Notes: generated from the sequence alone by a model not told the origin. Shown: positions 6,942 to 16,655, counted from the stretch's first letter. The stretch: 64,000 nt of DNA from Streptomyces albospinus (GCF_014648695.1 NZ_BMRP01000003.1:327016-391015), one strand, 5' to 3'. Numbers and translations: made by a program.

Positions 6942-9170
6942 TCAGTCGCTGAACCGCTCCCCCTTCTCGGCCTTCTCGACCAGCAGCGCACAGGGCGCGA
7001 ACCGGTCGCCGTAGGCCGCCTGCAACTCGCGGGCGCGGGCCACGAATCCGGTCAGGCCGACGAGTTCCTCCCGGCCCGGCCCGGCGGCTTTCTCCCGCCC
7101 TGGCCCACCCTGGTACCCGTTGATGTACTGGAGCACACCGCCGGTCCAGCCCGGGAAGCCGATGCCGAAGATGGAGCCGATGTTGGCGTCGGCGACGGAG
7201 GTGAGCACGCCCTCCTCCAGGCAGCGGACGGTGTCCAGCGCCTCGGAGAAGAGCATCCGCTCCTGCATGTCGACGAACGGGATGGCGGCGCCCTCCTGCT
7301 GGAAGTGCTCGCGCAGCCCCGGCCACAGGCCGGTCCGCCGGCCGTCCTCGCCGTACTCGTAGAAGCCGGCGCCGCCGCTGCGTCCGGGGCGGTCGAAGTC
7401 GTCCACCATGCGGTCGATGACGGCGTCGGCCGGGTGCGGCTGCCAGGTGCCGCCGGCCTCCTCGACGGCCCTCCTGGTCTCGTTGCGGATCTTGCGCGGG
7501 AGGGTGAGGGTCAGCTCGTCCATCAAGGACAGCACTTTGGCCGGGTAGCCGGCCTGGGCGGCGGCCTGCTCGACGGAGGCCGGGTCCAGGCCCTCGCCGA
7601 TCATCGCCACGCCTTCGTTGATGAAGTGGCCGATGACGCGGGAGGTGAAGAAGCCACGGGAGTCGTTGACGACGATCGGGGTCTTCTTGATCTGGCGCAC
7701 CAGGTCGAAGGCGCGGGCCAGCGCCTCGTCGCCGGTCCGCTCGCCCTTGATGATCTCCACCAGCGGCATCTTGTCGACCGGCGAGAAGAAGTGCAGCCCG
7801 ATGAAGTCGGCGTCCCGCTCGACGCCTTCGGCGAGCAGGGTGATCGGCAGGGTGGAGGTGTTGGAGCACAGCAGCGCGTCGGGCGCGACGATGTGCTGGA
7901 TCTCCTTGAACACCTTGTGCTTGAGGGCCACGTCCTCGAAGACCGCCTCGATGACGGCGTCGCAGCCCGCGAGGTCGGCCGGCTCGGCGGTGGGCGTGAT
8001 CCGTGCCAGCAGCTCGTCGCGCTGCGCCTCCGTCGTCCGCCCCTTGGAGAGCGCCTTGGCGAGCAGCCCCTCGGAGTACGCCTTGCCCTTCTGGGCCGCC
8101 TCCGGGGTGACGTCCTTGAGGACGACCTCGATGCCGGCCTTGGCGCAGGCGTAGGCGATGCCGGCGCCCATCATGCCGGCGCCCAGCACCGCGACCTTCT
8201 CGACGGTGCGCGGGGCGATGTCCTTGGGGCGGTTGGCACCGGAGTTGACTGCCTGGAGGTCGAAGAAGAACGCCTGGATCATGTTCTTGGAGACCTGGCC
8301 GGTGACCAGTTCGACGAAGTAGCGCGCCTCGATGGTCTGGGCGGTCTCGAAGTCGACCTGGGAGCCCTCGACGGCCGCGGCGAGGATGTTGCGCGGCGCC
8401 GGGTACGGAGCGCCGTTGAGCTGCTTCTTGAGGTTGGCGGGGAACGCCGGGAGGTTGGCGGCGAACTTGGGGTGCGCCGGGGTGCCGCCGGGGATCCTGT
8501 AGCCCTTGACGTCCCAGGGCTGCTGGGACTCGGGGTGGGCGTCGATGAACTCCCGGGCCTTGGCGAGCAGTTCGTCGGGGGTGCGGGCGACCTCGTGGAT
8601 CAGCCCGTTGTCCTTGGCGCGGGTGGCGTTGTACTGGGTCCCCTGGAGCAGCACCTTCAGCAGCGCGTCGGTGATGCCCAGCAGCCGGACCGTGCGGGTC
8701 ACACCGCCGCCGGCGGGCAGCAGGCCGAGGGTGACCTCGGGCAGGCCGATCTTGGTGCCGGGGGTGTCGAGGGCGATGCGGTGGTGGCAGGCCAGGGCGA
8801 TCTCGTAACCGCCGCCGAGCGCCGCGCCGTTGATGGCGGCGACGACGGGCTTGCCGAGCGTCTCGATACGGCGCAGATCGCGCTTGATGCCGTTGCCCGC
8901 CTCGAACGCCTGCTGGGCCTGCTCGGGCGTGACGGCGATCAGATCGCGCAGGTCGCCGCCGGCGAAGAAGGTCTTCTTGGCGGAGGTGAAGATGATGCCG
9001 CGGATGCTGTCCTTCTCGGCCTCCAGGCGGTCGGCGACCGCGGTGAGGGCGGTCTTGAAGGCGTTGTTCATGGTGTTGGCGGACTGGTCCGGGTCGTCCA
9101 GGACCAGGGTGACGACGCCGGTCTCGTCCTGCTCCCAGCGGATGGTCGACACGGCAGCGGATTCACTCAT
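6942..9170 (-). CDS. fadB: Fatty-acid oxidation complex alpha subunit (enoyl-CoA hydratase / 3-hydroxyacyl-CoA dehydrogenase)
   Basis: 742 aa bifunctional beta-oxidation enzyme. Residues 1-200 form a crotonase domain with oxyanion-hole SAKKTFFAGGDL and GAALGGGYE, and catalytic-type glutamates near 123 and 145. An NAD-binding Rossmann fold starts at VEKVAVLGAGMMGAGIAYA (about 324-342), followed by the dehydrogenase motif GLHFFSPVDKMPLVEII with its catalytic His, and two C-terminal 3HCDH repeats. ATG 9170 has GGAG 9 nt upstream. The gene is last in the minus-strand set, 33 nt after fadA, which encodes the partner thiolase; together they would convert enoyl-CoA to acetyl-CoA plus shortened acyl-CoA. 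Confidence 0.95.
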   Translation of the reverse strand: MSESAAVSTIRWEQDETGVVTLVLDDPDQSANTMNNAFKTALTAVADRLEAEKDSIRGIIFTSAKKTFFAGGDLRDLIAVTPEQAQQAFEAGNGIKRDLRRIETLGKPVVAAINGAALGGGYEIALACHHRIALDTPGTKIGLPEVTLGLLPAGGGVTRTVRLLGITDALLKVLLQGTQYNATRAKDNGLIHEVARTPDELLAKAREFIDAHPESQQPWDVKGYRIPGGTPAHPKFAANLPAFPANLKKQLNGAPYPAPRNILAAAVEGSQVDFETAQTIEARYFVELVTGQVSKNMIQAFFFDLQAVNSGANRPKDIAPRTVEKVAVLGAGMMGAGIAYACAKAGIEVVLKDVTPEAAQKGKAYSEGLLAKALSKGRTTEAQRDELLARITPTAEPADLAGCDAVIEAVFEDVALKHKVFKEIQHIVAPDALLCSNTSTLPITLLAEGVERDADFIGLHFFSPVDKMPLVEIIKGERTGDEALARAFDLVRQIKKTPIVVNDSRGFFTSRVIGHFINEGVAMIGEGLDPASVEQAAAQAGYPAKVLSLMDELTLTLPRKIRNETRRAVEEAGGTWQPHPADAVIDRMVDDFDRPGRSGGAGFYEYGEDGRRTGLWPGLREHFQQEGAAIPFVDMQERMLFSEALDTVRCLEEGVLTSVADANIGSIFGIGFPGWTGGVLQYINGYQGGPGREKAAGPGREELVGLTGFVARARELQAAYGDRFAPCALLVEKAEKGERFSD

Positions 9171-9203
9171 GGGTACGTACTCCGTAGTGGGTGGGACGAG
9201 GGG

Positions 9204-10418
9204 TCAGAGGCGCTCGATGACGGTGGCGATGCCCATACCGCCGCCGACACAGAGGGTGGCCAGGCCGTAGCGCTTGTCCTGTCGCTCCAGTTCGTCGATC
9301 AGGGTGCCGAGGATCATCGCGCCGGTGGCGCCGAGGGGGTGGCCCAGGGCGATGGCGCCGCCGTTGACGTTGACCTTGTCGAGGCTCAGGCCCATGTCCT
9401 TGACGAAGCGCAGGACGACGGCGGCGAACGCCTCGTTGATCTCGACGAGATCGATGTCGTCGATGGTCAGTCCGGCCTTTGCGAGGGCCTTGCGGCTGGC
9501 CGGCGCGGGGCCGGTGAGCATGATCGTCGGCTCGGAGCCGGAGACCGCGGCGGAGATGATGCGGGCCCGCGGGGTGAGGCCGTAGCGCTCGCCGACCTCC
9601 TTGGAGCCGATGGCGACCAGCGCCGCGCCGTCCACGATGCCGGAGGAGTTGCCGGCGTGGTGGACATGGTCGATCTTCTCGACCCAGTGGTAATTCTGGA
9701 GGGCCACCGCGTCGAAGCCGCCGGCGTCCCCGATGGCGGCGAAGGACGGCTTGAGGGCGGCCAGGGAGTCGGCGGTGGTGCCGGGGCGCAGGTGCTCGTC
9801 GTGGTCGAGGACGATCAGGCCGTTCCGGTCGCGTACGGGAACGACGGAGCGCTCGAAGCGGCCGTCCTTCCACGCGGCGGCGGCGCGCTCCTGGGAGAGC
9901 GCGGCGAACTCGTCGACATCGCGGCGGGAGTAGCCCTCGATGGTGGCGATGAGGTCGGCGCCGATGCCCTGGGGGACGAAGCCGGTGTCGAAGTTGGTCA
10001 TCGGGTCGGCGAACCAGGCGCCGCCGTCGGAGGCCATCGGGACCCGCGACATCGACTCGACGCCCCCCGCCAGCACCAGGTCCTCCCAGCCCGACCGAAC
10101 CTTGGCTGCGGCCATGTTGACGGCTTCGAGGCCGGAGGCACAGAAGCGGTTCTCCTGGACGCCGGCGACGGTGTCGGGCAGTCCGGCTGCGATCGCGGCG
10201 ATCCGGGCGATGTCGGATCCCTGGTCGCCGACCGGTCCGACGACGCCGAGGACGATGTCGTCGATCGCGGCCGGATCCAGACCGGGGAAGCGCCGGCGGA
10301 CTTCGTGGATCAAACCGACGACCAGGTCGATCGGCTTGGTGCCGTGCAGTGCGCCGTTGGCCTTGCCACGGCCGCGGGGGGTGCGGATCGCGTCGTACAC
10401 ATACGCTTCGGTGCTCAC
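9204..10418 (-). CDS. fadA: Acetyl-CoA C-acyltransferase (3-ketoacyl-CoA thiolase)
   Basis: 404 aa thiolase that cleaves 3-ketoacyl-CoA with CoA. The acyl-accepting Cys93 sits in [10 protein letters not shown], the catalytic His (about 360) in [14 protein letters not shown], and the second Cys (about 390) in CVGGGMG; NEAFAA is also present. GTG 10418 is preceded by AAAGG at suitable spacing. It lies 33 nt upstream of fadB and 88 nt downstream of the acyl-CoA dehydrogenase, so co-transcription is likely. The GHPLGATG and NEAF motifs fit degradative FadA enzymes, though a biosynthetic role cannot be excluded from sequence alone. Confidence 0.93.
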   Translation of the reverse strand: MSTEAYVYDAIRTPRGRGKANGALHGTKPIDLVVGLIHEVRRRFPGLDPAAIDDIVLGVVGPVGDQGSDIARIAAIAAGLPDTVAGVQENRFCASGLEAVNMAAAKVRSGWEDLVLAGGVESMSRVPMASDGGAWFADPMTNFDTGFVPQGIGADLIATIEGYSRRDVDEFAALSQERAAAAWKDGRFERSVVPVRDRNGLIVLDHDEHLRPGTTADSLAALKPSFAAIGDAGGFDAVALQNYHWVEKIDHVHHAGNSSGIVDGAALVAIGSKEVGERYGLTPRARIISAAVSGSEPTIMLTGPAPASRKALAKAGLTIDDIDLVEINEAFAAVVLRFVKDMGLSLDKVNVNGGAIALGHPLGATGAMILGTLIDELERQDKRYGLATLCVGGGMGIATVIERL

Positions 10419-10506
10419 AGAGAAGCCTTTCTTTCCGGCCGGGGGTCCGGGGGCCGCGGCGTCAGCCGCTGACGACCCGGGCCCGGGAAGGCGCAGTCGG
10501 GGAGGG

Positions 10507-11649
10507 TTAGCCGAGGAGGGAGCGGCCGATGATCTCCTTCATGATCTCGGTCGTCCCTCCGTAGATGGTCTGGATGCGGCCGTCGGTGAACGCCTTGGCC
10601 ACGCGGTACTCGGTCATATAGCCGTAGCCGCCGTGGAGTTGGAGGCAGCGGTCGGCGACCCGCTTCTGGAGTTCGGTGGCCCACCACTTGGCCATGGAGG
10701 CGTGCACCGCGTCGAGCGTGCCGTCCGAGTGGTCGGCGATGCAGCGGTCGAGGAAGGTGCGGGTGACGGCGCACTCGGTCGCCATCTCGGCGATCTCGAA
10801 GCGTATGTGCTGGAGCTTCGCCAGCGGCCGTCCGAACGCCTCGCGCTCCTTGACGTACCGGGTGGTGATCTCCAACAGGTGCTCGGCGCCGGCGATCCCG
10901 GCGATCGCTATGCCCATGCGCTCCTGCGCGAGGTTGGTCATCAGGTGGACGAAGGCGCCGTTGAGTTCGCCCAGCAGGTTCTCCTTGGGCACCCGCACGT
11001 CGTGGAAGAACAGCTCGGCGGTGTCCTGGGACTTCTGGCCGATCTTGTCGAGGTTGCGACCGCGCTCGAAGCCCTCCATGCCGCGCTCGACGACCAGCAG
11101 GCTCAGGCCGTGCGCGCCGCCCTCGGGGGTGGTCTTGGCGACGACGATGACGAGGTCGGCGAGGATGCCGTTGGAGATGAAGGTCTTGGAGCCGTTGAGG
11201 ATCCAGTGGTCGCCGCGGTCCTCGGCCGAGGTGCGGATGCCCTGGAGGTCGGAGCCGGCGCCGGGCTCGGTCATCGCGATGGCGGTGATCGTCTCGCCGC
11301 TGCAGAAGCCGGGCAGCCAGCGGCGCTTCTGCTCGTCGGTGGCGAGCGAGGTCAGGTAGGGGCCGATGATGTCGTTGTGCAGTCCGACGGCGAGCCCGGC
11401 GGCTCCGGCCCGGGTGAACTCCTCGGCCAGCACGGCGCTGTAGCGGAAGTCGCTCTCCCCGCCGCCGCCGTACTCCGCGGGCACGGCCAGGCCGAGCAGC
11501 CCCTGTCTGCCGGCGGCCCGCCAGGCGTCCCGGCTGACGATGCCGTCCTTCTCCCACTGCTCGTAATACGGCGCCACCTCCTTGGCGAGGAAGGTGCGGA
11601 CGGTCTCGCGGAAGGCGTCGTGGTCCTCGGTGAAGATCTGGCGCTTCAC
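10507..11649 (-). CDS. Acyl-CoA dehydrogenase
   Basis: 380 aa flavoenzyme for the first step of beta-oxidation. Seen: N-terminal helical domain ([23 protein letters not shown]), the FAD/substrate signature [29 protein letters not shown], and the C-terminal [25 protein letters not shown] ACAD signature followed by [17 protein letters not shown]. The catalytic Glu expected in long-chain enzymes maps to [12 protein letters not shown] 11649 is chosen because GAAGGGA is 8 nt upstream; the frame is open another 77 codons but Arg/Pro-rich and non-homologous. It sits between the LLM oxidoreductase and fadA on the same strand. Confidence 0.93.
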   Translation of the reverse strand: MKRQIFTEDHDAFRETVRTFLAKEVAPYYEQWEKDGIVSRDAWRAAGRQGLLGLAVPAEYGGGGESDFRYSAVLAEEFTRAGAAGLAVGLHNDIIGPYLTSLATDEQKRRWLPGFCSGETITAIAMTEPGAGSDLQGIRTSAEDRGDHWILNGSKTFISNGILADLVIVVAKTTPEGGAHGLSLLVVERGMEGFERGRNLDKIGQKSQDTAELFFHDVRVPKENLLGELNGAFVHLMTNLAQERMGIAIAGIAGAEHLLEITTRYVKEREAFGRPLAKLQHIRFEIAEMATECAVTRTFLDRCIADHSDGTLDAVHASMAKWWATELQKRVADRCLQLHGGYGYMTEYRVAKAFTDGRIQTIYGGTTEIMKEIIGRSLLG

Positions 11650-11750
11650 ACTGTTTTCCCTTCGAGGCGTTTGTTCCGGGCGGGCGGCGGGGCGGCTCGG
11701 CCGAGGGGCCGGGGCCGGCGTCCGGGCGGACGCGGCATTCGTACGGTTCC

Positions 11751-12776
11751 TCAGAGCCAGTTCTTGACGGTCTCGATCAGCTTCGCGGGGTCTGGGCCTA
11801 TGGGGTGGACATTGAGCATGGTCACGCCGGCCTCCCGGAACGCGGCGATCCGCTCGCGGACGTAGCCTTCGGGCCCGCACAGCGACATCAGCTCGCAGAA
11901 CTCGTCCGGCACCGCCGCCTCGGCCTCGCGCTTACGGCCCGCGAGATAGAGGTCCTGGATGGTGTGCGCGGCCTCTTCGTAGCCGTAGGCGACGGCGAGA
12001 TCGTGGTAGAAGTTCTTGCCCTTCGCACCCATGCCGCCGACGTACAGCGCGATGGTCGGGCGGGCCAGGTCGCGCGCGGCGGCGGCGTCCTTCCCGATGG
12101 CGAGCAGGCCACCGGCGACGGTCTCCAACGGGCCGCGCGCCGGATCGCGCCGGGCGGTGCCCTCGGCGAGCGGGGTGCCCCAGACGGCGCCGGCCCTCTC
12201 CGGGATGAAGAGGGTGGGCAGCCAGCCGTCGGCGATCTCGGCGGTCAGCCGGACGTTGGCCGGCCCGAGCGCCGCGACATACACCGGGATCTCGGGGCGC
12301 ACGGGTCGGGTGAGGATCTTCAGCGGCTTGCCGAGCCGGCCGCCCTTCTCGGCGGGCAGCGGCATGTCGGTGATGCCGTGGTGGTCGATGACCTCGCGGC
12401 GCCAGATGCGGCGGCACAGCTCGATGGTCTCGCGGGTGCGGCCCCGGGGTTTGTCGTAGGGCTTGCCGTGCCAGCCCTCGATGACCTGCGGGCCGGAGGC
12501 GCCCAGGCCGAGCAGCGCACGCCCGCCGGAGAGGGCGTCCAGCCCGGCGGCGGTCTGGGCGATCAGGGCGGGCGTGCGGGAGTAGACGTTGAGGATCGCC
12601 GAGCCGATCTTGGCGTGCTCCGTGCGGGCCGCGAGGAAGCCCATGACCGTGGGCGAGTCGAAGCCGTATGCCTCGGCGACCCAGATGGCGTCCAGTCCGG
12701 CCCGTTCGAGGGCGGCGACCTCTTCGACGGCCTGGCGTGGATCGGCCGCGTACTGAAGCGTGGTGGCGAGTTCCAT
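11751..12776 (-). CDS. LLM-class (luciferase-like) F420-dependent oxidoreductase
   Basis: 341 aa TIM-barrel enzyme of the luciferase-like family, which in actinobacteria commonly uses coenzyme F420. Seen: EVAALERAGLDAIWVAEAYG, GSAILNVYSRTPALIAQTA, DALSGGRALLGLGASGPQVIEGWHG, and PVYVAALGPANVRLTAEIADGW. The start ATG 12776 shares one base with the stop of the upstream CoA-transferase gene (TGATG), so the two are translationally coupled. The context implies a redox step on an acyl-CoA or side-chain oxidation intermediate; the true substrate is unknown. Confidence 0.85.
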   Translation of the reverse strand: MELATTLQYAADPRQAVEEVAALERAGLDAIWVAEAYGFDSPTVMGFLAARTEHAKIGSAILNVYSRTPALIAQTAAGLDALSGGRALLGLGASGPQVIEGWHGKPYDKPRGRTRETIELCRRIWRREVIDHHGITDMPLPAEKGGRLGKPLKILTRPVRPEIPVYVAALGPANVRLTAEIADGWLPTLFIPERAGAVWGTPLAEGTARRDPARGPLETVAGGLLAIGKDAAAARDLARPTIALYVGGMGAKGKNFYHDLAVAYGYEEAAHTIQDLYLAGRKREAEAAVPDEFCELMSLCGPEGYVRERIAAFREAGVTMLNVHPIGPDPAKLIETVKNWL

Positions 12777-13942
12777 CAGCTGACCGGGTCCTTGCCTTCG
12801 GCGCGGCACGGATCTTCGGGCGGGACCGCGAGGCTGGGGATCCGCCAGTCGCGGGCGACCTCTTCGGTGTCCGCGCCCGGCTGGGCGGGGGGTCTGCGGA
12901 GCGTTCCGGGGGTGTCCGAGAAGCGGGGCGCGGGGGCGGGCTGGGTGATGCCGGCGTGGTCGACGAAGGTGCCGCGGGCGGCGAGATGCGGATGCCCGGG
13001 GGCCTCGCGCAGCGACAGCACGGGCGCCACGCAGGCGTCGGATTCCTGGAAGACCGCGGTCCATTCCTCTCGCGTACGGGTCCGGAACCGGGCGGCGATG
13101 GCGGTCCGCAGCTCCTCCCAGGCGGCGAGGTCGTCGCGGCCGGGAACGTCGTCCTCGATGCCGAGCAGGCGGATGAATTCGGCGTAGAAACGCTGCTCCA
13201 GGGCGCCGACGGCCATATAGCCGCCGTCCGCGGTCGCGTACGTGTCGTAGAACGGCGTGCCGCCGTCGAGCAGATTGGCGCCGCGCCGGTCCTGCCAGCC
13301 GCCGGCAGCCAGCATGCCGTGGATCATCGCCGTCAGATGGGCGGTGCCGTCGACGATGGCGGCGTCGACGACCTGGCCCGTCCCGCCCTCGGCACGGGCG
13401 TGCTGGAGGGCCGCGAGGACGCCGATGACCAGATAGAGCGAGCCCCCTGCGTAGTCGCCCACGAGGTTGGCGGGGATGGCGGGCGGGCCGTCGGCCGGGC
13501 CGATCATGCCGAGGGCGCCGGTGATGGCGATATAGCCGATGTCGTGTCCCGCGGTGTCGGCCAGCGGGCCCTGCTGCCCCCAGCCGGTCATCCGGCCGTA
13601 GACCAGCCGCGGATTGCGTGCCAGGCATTCCTCGGGTCCGACGCCGAGCCGCTCGGCCACACCGGGGCGGTATCCCTCCACCAGGACGTCGGCCCGCTCG
13701 GCCAGGTCGAGCACCTGCGCCACCCCGCCGGGCTGCTTGAGATCCACCAGCACCGAGCGTTTGTTGCGGTTGGTGATGTCGTGGGCCGGATCGATGCGCA
13801 GCCCGGCGCCGCCGGGCCGGTCGACCCGGACGACATCGGCGCCCAGATCGGCCAGCAGCATGGCCGCGAACGGGCCGGGGCCGATGCCGGCGAGCTCCAC
13901 CACCCGCACGCCGCTCAGCGGGCCGTTCCCTGACTGCGTCAT
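12776..13942 (-). CDS. CaiB/BaiF-family CoA transferase, alpha-methylacyl-CoA racemase type
   Basis: 388 aa. It resembles AMACR enzymes, which epimerise 2-methylacyl-CoA so that branched chains can enter beta-oxidation. Seen: LSGVRVVELAGIGPGPFAAM, LADLGADVVRVDRP, NRNKRSVLVDLK, GHDIGYIAITGAL and QVVDAAIVDGTAHL, with the family His/Asp positions in GHDIGY and DYAGGS. ATG 13942 is preferred because the domain begins directly; GTG 13963 is an alternative in frame, and GGAAGG lies between the two. It is the first gene of the five-gene minus-strand set. Confidence 0.85.
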   Translation of the reverse strand: MTQSGNGPLSGVRVVELAGIGPGPFAAMLLADLGADVVRVDRPGGAGLRIDPAHDITNRNKRSVLVDLKQPGGVAQVLDLAERADVLVEGYRPGVAERLGVGPEECLARNPRLVYGRMTGWGQQGPLADTAGHDIGYIAITGALGMIGPADGPPAIPANLVGDYAGGSLYLVIGVLAALQHARAEGGTGQVVDAAIVDGTAHLTAMIHGMLAAGGWQDRRGANLLDGGTPFYDTYATADGGYMAVGALEQRFYAEFIRLLGIEDDVPGRDDLAAWEELRTAIAARFRTRTREEWTAVFQESDACVAPVLSLREAPGHPHLAARGTFVDHAGITQPAPAPRFSDTPGTLRRPPAQPGADTEEVARDWRIPSLAVPPEDPCRAEGKDPVS

Positions 13943-14363
13943 CGCGCCCCATGCCTTCCGCACTGTGACACTTCTGATGTAACACTCGTGATGTTAAGAA
14001 CGTGTTCCACTTTCCACAAGCCCCCCGAGCCAAGTGGCCACCACCGAAAAAGCCCACGCCGACGATGCTCAACTGCCATCGCCGTCGCGGGCCTTCGCGC
14101 GCCTGCTGCCGCTGCGCCGCTATCCCCCGCCGAACTCGGCGATGACCTTCCCCGGGGCTATGCAGCGGCGGGGCTCCACCGCCGGTGCCACTGCCGTCGC
14201 CATGCCTGCCTCCATGTCCGTTCCCCCGTCCGGCACCGCCCGCGGTGCCTGCCGGCGGGCCGCGCGTACGCCCGCGCCGCCCATCGCATTCCACGCTAAC
14301 CGCGACCACTGACAACGGCCCGCGCAGCGCCGAACGCCGGGCCGGCGGAGGGACAATGCCGTC
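13943..14363. other. Gene-poor divergent interval before mgtC-family gene
   Basis: 421 nt between the divergent racemase and MgtC-family genes. Near 13975-14006 it is A/T-richer than its surroundings, with two TGATGT copies 14 nt apart and an AACAC-N16-GTGTT dyad that could be an operator for the fatty-acid set. The rest is GC-rich and holds no gene I can support except a possible 27-codon ORF on the minus strand. Confidence 0.4.
14120..14203 (-). CDS. Possible 27-aa small ORF of unknown function
   Basis: ATG 14203 has a textbook GGAGG 6 nt upstream, and the reading frame runs through VEPRRCIAPGKVIAEFGGG to a TAG. An earlier in-frame ATG at 14215 would add four residues. I recognise no family. 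The ribosome site is the only positive evidence, so it may be chance. Confidence 0.25.
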   Translation of the reverse strand: MATAVAPAVEPRRCIAPGKVIAEFGGG

Positions 14364-15098
14364 ATGTCACACCTCGCCACCACACTGTTCGACTTCCACG
14401 ACGGCCAGGGGCTGCGGCAGTTCGCCGAGCTCGCGATAGCCCTGCTGCTGTCCTCGCTGATCGGGCTGGAGCGCGAAGCCCGGCAGAAGAGTGCCGGGCT
14501 GCGCACCCACACTCTCGTCGGCGTGGGCAGCGCGCTGTTTATGGAGGTGTCCATCCACGGCTTCGGCTCGGTTCTGGGCATGGACGGCGTCACCCTCGAC
14601 CCGTCCCGCGTCGCCGCGCAGGTCGTCTCCGGCATCGGCTTCATCGGAGGCGGGCTGATCTTCGTCAGGAAGGACGCGGTCCGCGGGCTGACGACCGCCG
14701 CCACCATCTGGCTGACCTGCGCCATCGGCATGGCGTGCGGCGGCGGGCTGCCCCTGCTGGCCATCGGCGCGACCGCGGTGCACTTCCTCATCGTGCGCGG
14801 CTTCTCGAAGGTCTCGGAACGGATCGGGTCGGAGCAGTCCTTCGACCGGGTCGTGCTGCGCCTGTCCTACCGGTCGCAAAACGGACTGCTGGGGCAGATG
14901 TTGGAGCTGTGCACCGGCAGCGGCTTCCGGGTCACCGACGTCCAGGTGGAGAACGGTTCGGGCGATGCCTGGGTCCCGGCGGAGGCGCTGCTCTGCCTGG
15001 AGGGGAACGGTTCGGCGCACCCCTTGGTCGAGGCGCTGACCGAGCTGGAGGGCGTGCGCGGGGTGGCGCTGGGACGGCGGGACGACAGCACCGAGTAA
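14364..15098 (+). CDS. MgtC/SapB-family membrane protein
   Basis: 244 aa. The N-terminal half has about four to five membrane helices with the MgtC core: LLLSSLIGLEREARQKSAGLRTHTLVGVGSALFM, GIGFIGGGLIFVRKDAVRGLTTAATIW. The C-terminal 90 residues form a soluble ACT-like region (RVTDVQVENG, EALTELEGVRGVAL). MgtC proteins support growth at low magnesium and inhibit F1Fo ATP synthase in pathogens; in soil actinomycetes the role is less clear. GGAGGGA lies about 11 nt before ATG 14364. It is convergent with the MFS gene across a perfect hairpin. Confidence 0.88.
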   Translation: MSHLATTLFDFHDGQGLRQFAELAIALLLSSLIGLEREARQKSAGLRTHTLVGVGSALFMEVSIHGFGSVLGMDGVTLDPSRVAAQVVSGIGFIGGGLIFVRKDAVRGLTTAATIWLTCAIGMACGGGLPLLAIGATAVHFLIVRGFSKVSERIGSEQSFDRVVLRLSYRSQNGLLGQMLELCTGSGFRVTDVQVENGSGDAWVPAEALLCLEGNGSAHPLVEALTELEGVRGVALGRRDDSTE

Positions 15099-15115
15099 GA
15101 GGGGCTGCCCCTCTT
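15097..15115. terminator. Bidirectional hairpin terminator
   Basis: A perfect 8-bp stem AAGAGGGG/CCCCTCTT with a CTG loop overlaps the last base pair of the MgtC-family stop codon and is followed by TTT on the plus strand. It sits 28 nt from the end of the convergent MFS gene. Confidence 0.8.
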
Positions 15116-15143
15116 TAGGACGCGGGCAACCGTCCGGTCCCGA

Positions 15144-16655
15144 TCAGGCGGAGTCGGGCGACGCCTGCCCCGGACCCGCACCCGCTCTCCCGACCGGCGC
15201 CTCGGGCACCAGGCGGTCCCCGGTCAGCTGACGGTCCAGCAGCCGCCCCAGCCTCCGCGGGACATCGCCGCCCACGAGGACGACGACCACCAGCGTCAGC
15301 CCGAAGGTGAGCACCGCCAAGGCCCGCCCCAAGGACATGCCCTCGGCCAGCCGCGCCCCGAGAACCGGGGCCACCGCGCCGCCCAGGGCACCGACGTTGT
15401 AGACGAAGCCCAGCGACGCGGCGCGGGTCGCGGTCGGGAAGTGGCCCGCGATGTACTTCGGCAGGATGCCGGAGATGCCCTGGCTGAGCGCGAGCAGCCC
15501 GAACAGCAGCACCCCGAGCCCCACGAGGCTCCCGCGGACCGCGAACACCGGGAAGACGAGCGCCAACGAGGCCAGCAGGGTGTACGCGTAGGCCCGCCGG
15601 GTGCCGAGCCGGTCGCCGGTGAATCCCGCCAGCCAGCAGCCCGCCATCGTCCCGAACCCCGCGTAGAACATCACGTCGGCGACCTGCCCCGGCGCGTAGC
15701 CCAGTTCGGTCTTCAGATACGTGGGCAGCAGCGCCTGGAGGGGCCAGCTGTACAGGAACGCGCAGAACACCGTCGCCATCAGGGACACGTACAGCAACGC
15801 TCCCCGGCGCCCGCCGAGCTGCCCGGCGAACGCGAGCAGGCACAGCGCCGCGGCAACGGCCGGCCAGAGCGCATGTCCCGCGCCGACGGGCGTGAAGACG
15901 CAGAACAGCGCGGCGCACGCGGCCACCGCCAGCACCGTATTGCCCCAGCGGCGGAGGCGTCCGGTGAACAACGGACGGAACGGATTCGGGCGTTCCGGAC
16001 GCCGCTCCCCTCCACCGGACGGCGCGCCGCCGATCTCCACCTGCCAGTCGCCCGCTTCGGGCAGCGATCTGCGCACCCATACGGCGACCAGGACGGGCAG
16101 CACCCCGATCCAGAAGAGCGGTCGCCAGCCCCAGGCGGGGACCACCCAGGCGTAGAGCTCGGCCGCGAGGACCGTGCCGCCCGCGTATCCGGAGATCAGG
16201 AATCCGGATGCCCGGTTGCGCAGCCGGACCGGCCAGGTCTCCAGCACATACGTCACGCTCGCGCTGTATTCCCCCGCCATGCCCAGGCCGATCACCAGCC
16301 GGGCGGCGAACAGGCTGGTGTAGTTCCAGGCGAATCCGCAGGCGAAGGTGCCCAGCGAGTACAACAGGATGCCGGCGACCATGGCGGCCTTGCGGCCGTG
16401 GCGGTCGCCCATCGCGCCGAGGACCGCACCGCCCAGCCACCGGGTGATGAACGCGCCGGACACCAGCGAGGCGGCGGTCGCGGCGTCCAGGCGGAACTCA
16501 CCGGCGATCTCGGTCAGCACCAGCGTGATCAGCACGAAGTCGAATCCGTCGAGGAGATAGCCGATCCAGGCGGCGAACATCGCCTTCCACTGGCGCGGGG
16601 TGACCTCCTCGTACCAGCTCCCCGCCCGGTGAGGACCGTCCGCAGGATGCGCCAT
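15144..16655 (-). CDS. MFS transporter, sialate/metabolite:H+ symporter type
   Basis: 503 aa, 12 predicted membrane helices. The opening YLLDGFDFVLITLVLTEI and the A-loop GDRHGRKAAMV place it in the metabolite:H+ symporter branch that includes the sialic-acid carrier NanT. A Pro/Arg-rich central cytoplasmic loop (residues about 230-250) and a Gly/Pro tail flank the second half. ATG 16655 is chosen; GTG 16658 directly precedes it and GGAGG lies about 16 nt upstream. No sialic-acid catabolic genes are nearby, so the substrate (organic acid, sialate, osmolyte) is open. Confidence 0.82.
   Translation of the reverse strand: MAHPADGPHRAGSWYEEVTPRQWKAMFAAWIGYLLDGFDFVLITLVLTEIAGEFRLDAATAASLVSGAFITRWLGGAVLGAMGDRHGRKAAMVAGILLYSLGTFACGFAWNYTSLFAARLVIGLGMAGEYSASVTYVLETWPVRLRNRASGFLISGYAGGTVLAAELYAWVVPAWGWRPLFWIGVLPVLVAVWVRRSLPEAGDWQVEIGGAPSGGGERRPERPNPFRPLFTGRLRRWGNTVLAVAACAALFCVFTPVGAGHALWPAVAAALCLLAFAGQLGGRRGALLYVSLMATVFCAFLYSWPLQALLPTYLKTELGYAPGQVADVMFYAGFGTMAGCWLAGFTGDRLGTRRAYAYTLLASLALVFPVFAVRGSLVGLGVLLFGLLALSQGISGILPKYIAGHFPTATRAASLGFVYNVGALGGAVAPVLGARLAEGMSLGRALAVLTFGLTLVVVVLVGGDVPRRLGRLLDRQLTGDRLVPEAPVGRAGAGPGQASPDSA

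Noticed and set aside
7305..10472. A 1055-codon open frame antisense to fadB and fadA
   Set aside because: Gly/Val/Asp-rich mirror of two well-identified genes with no start context or family motifs.
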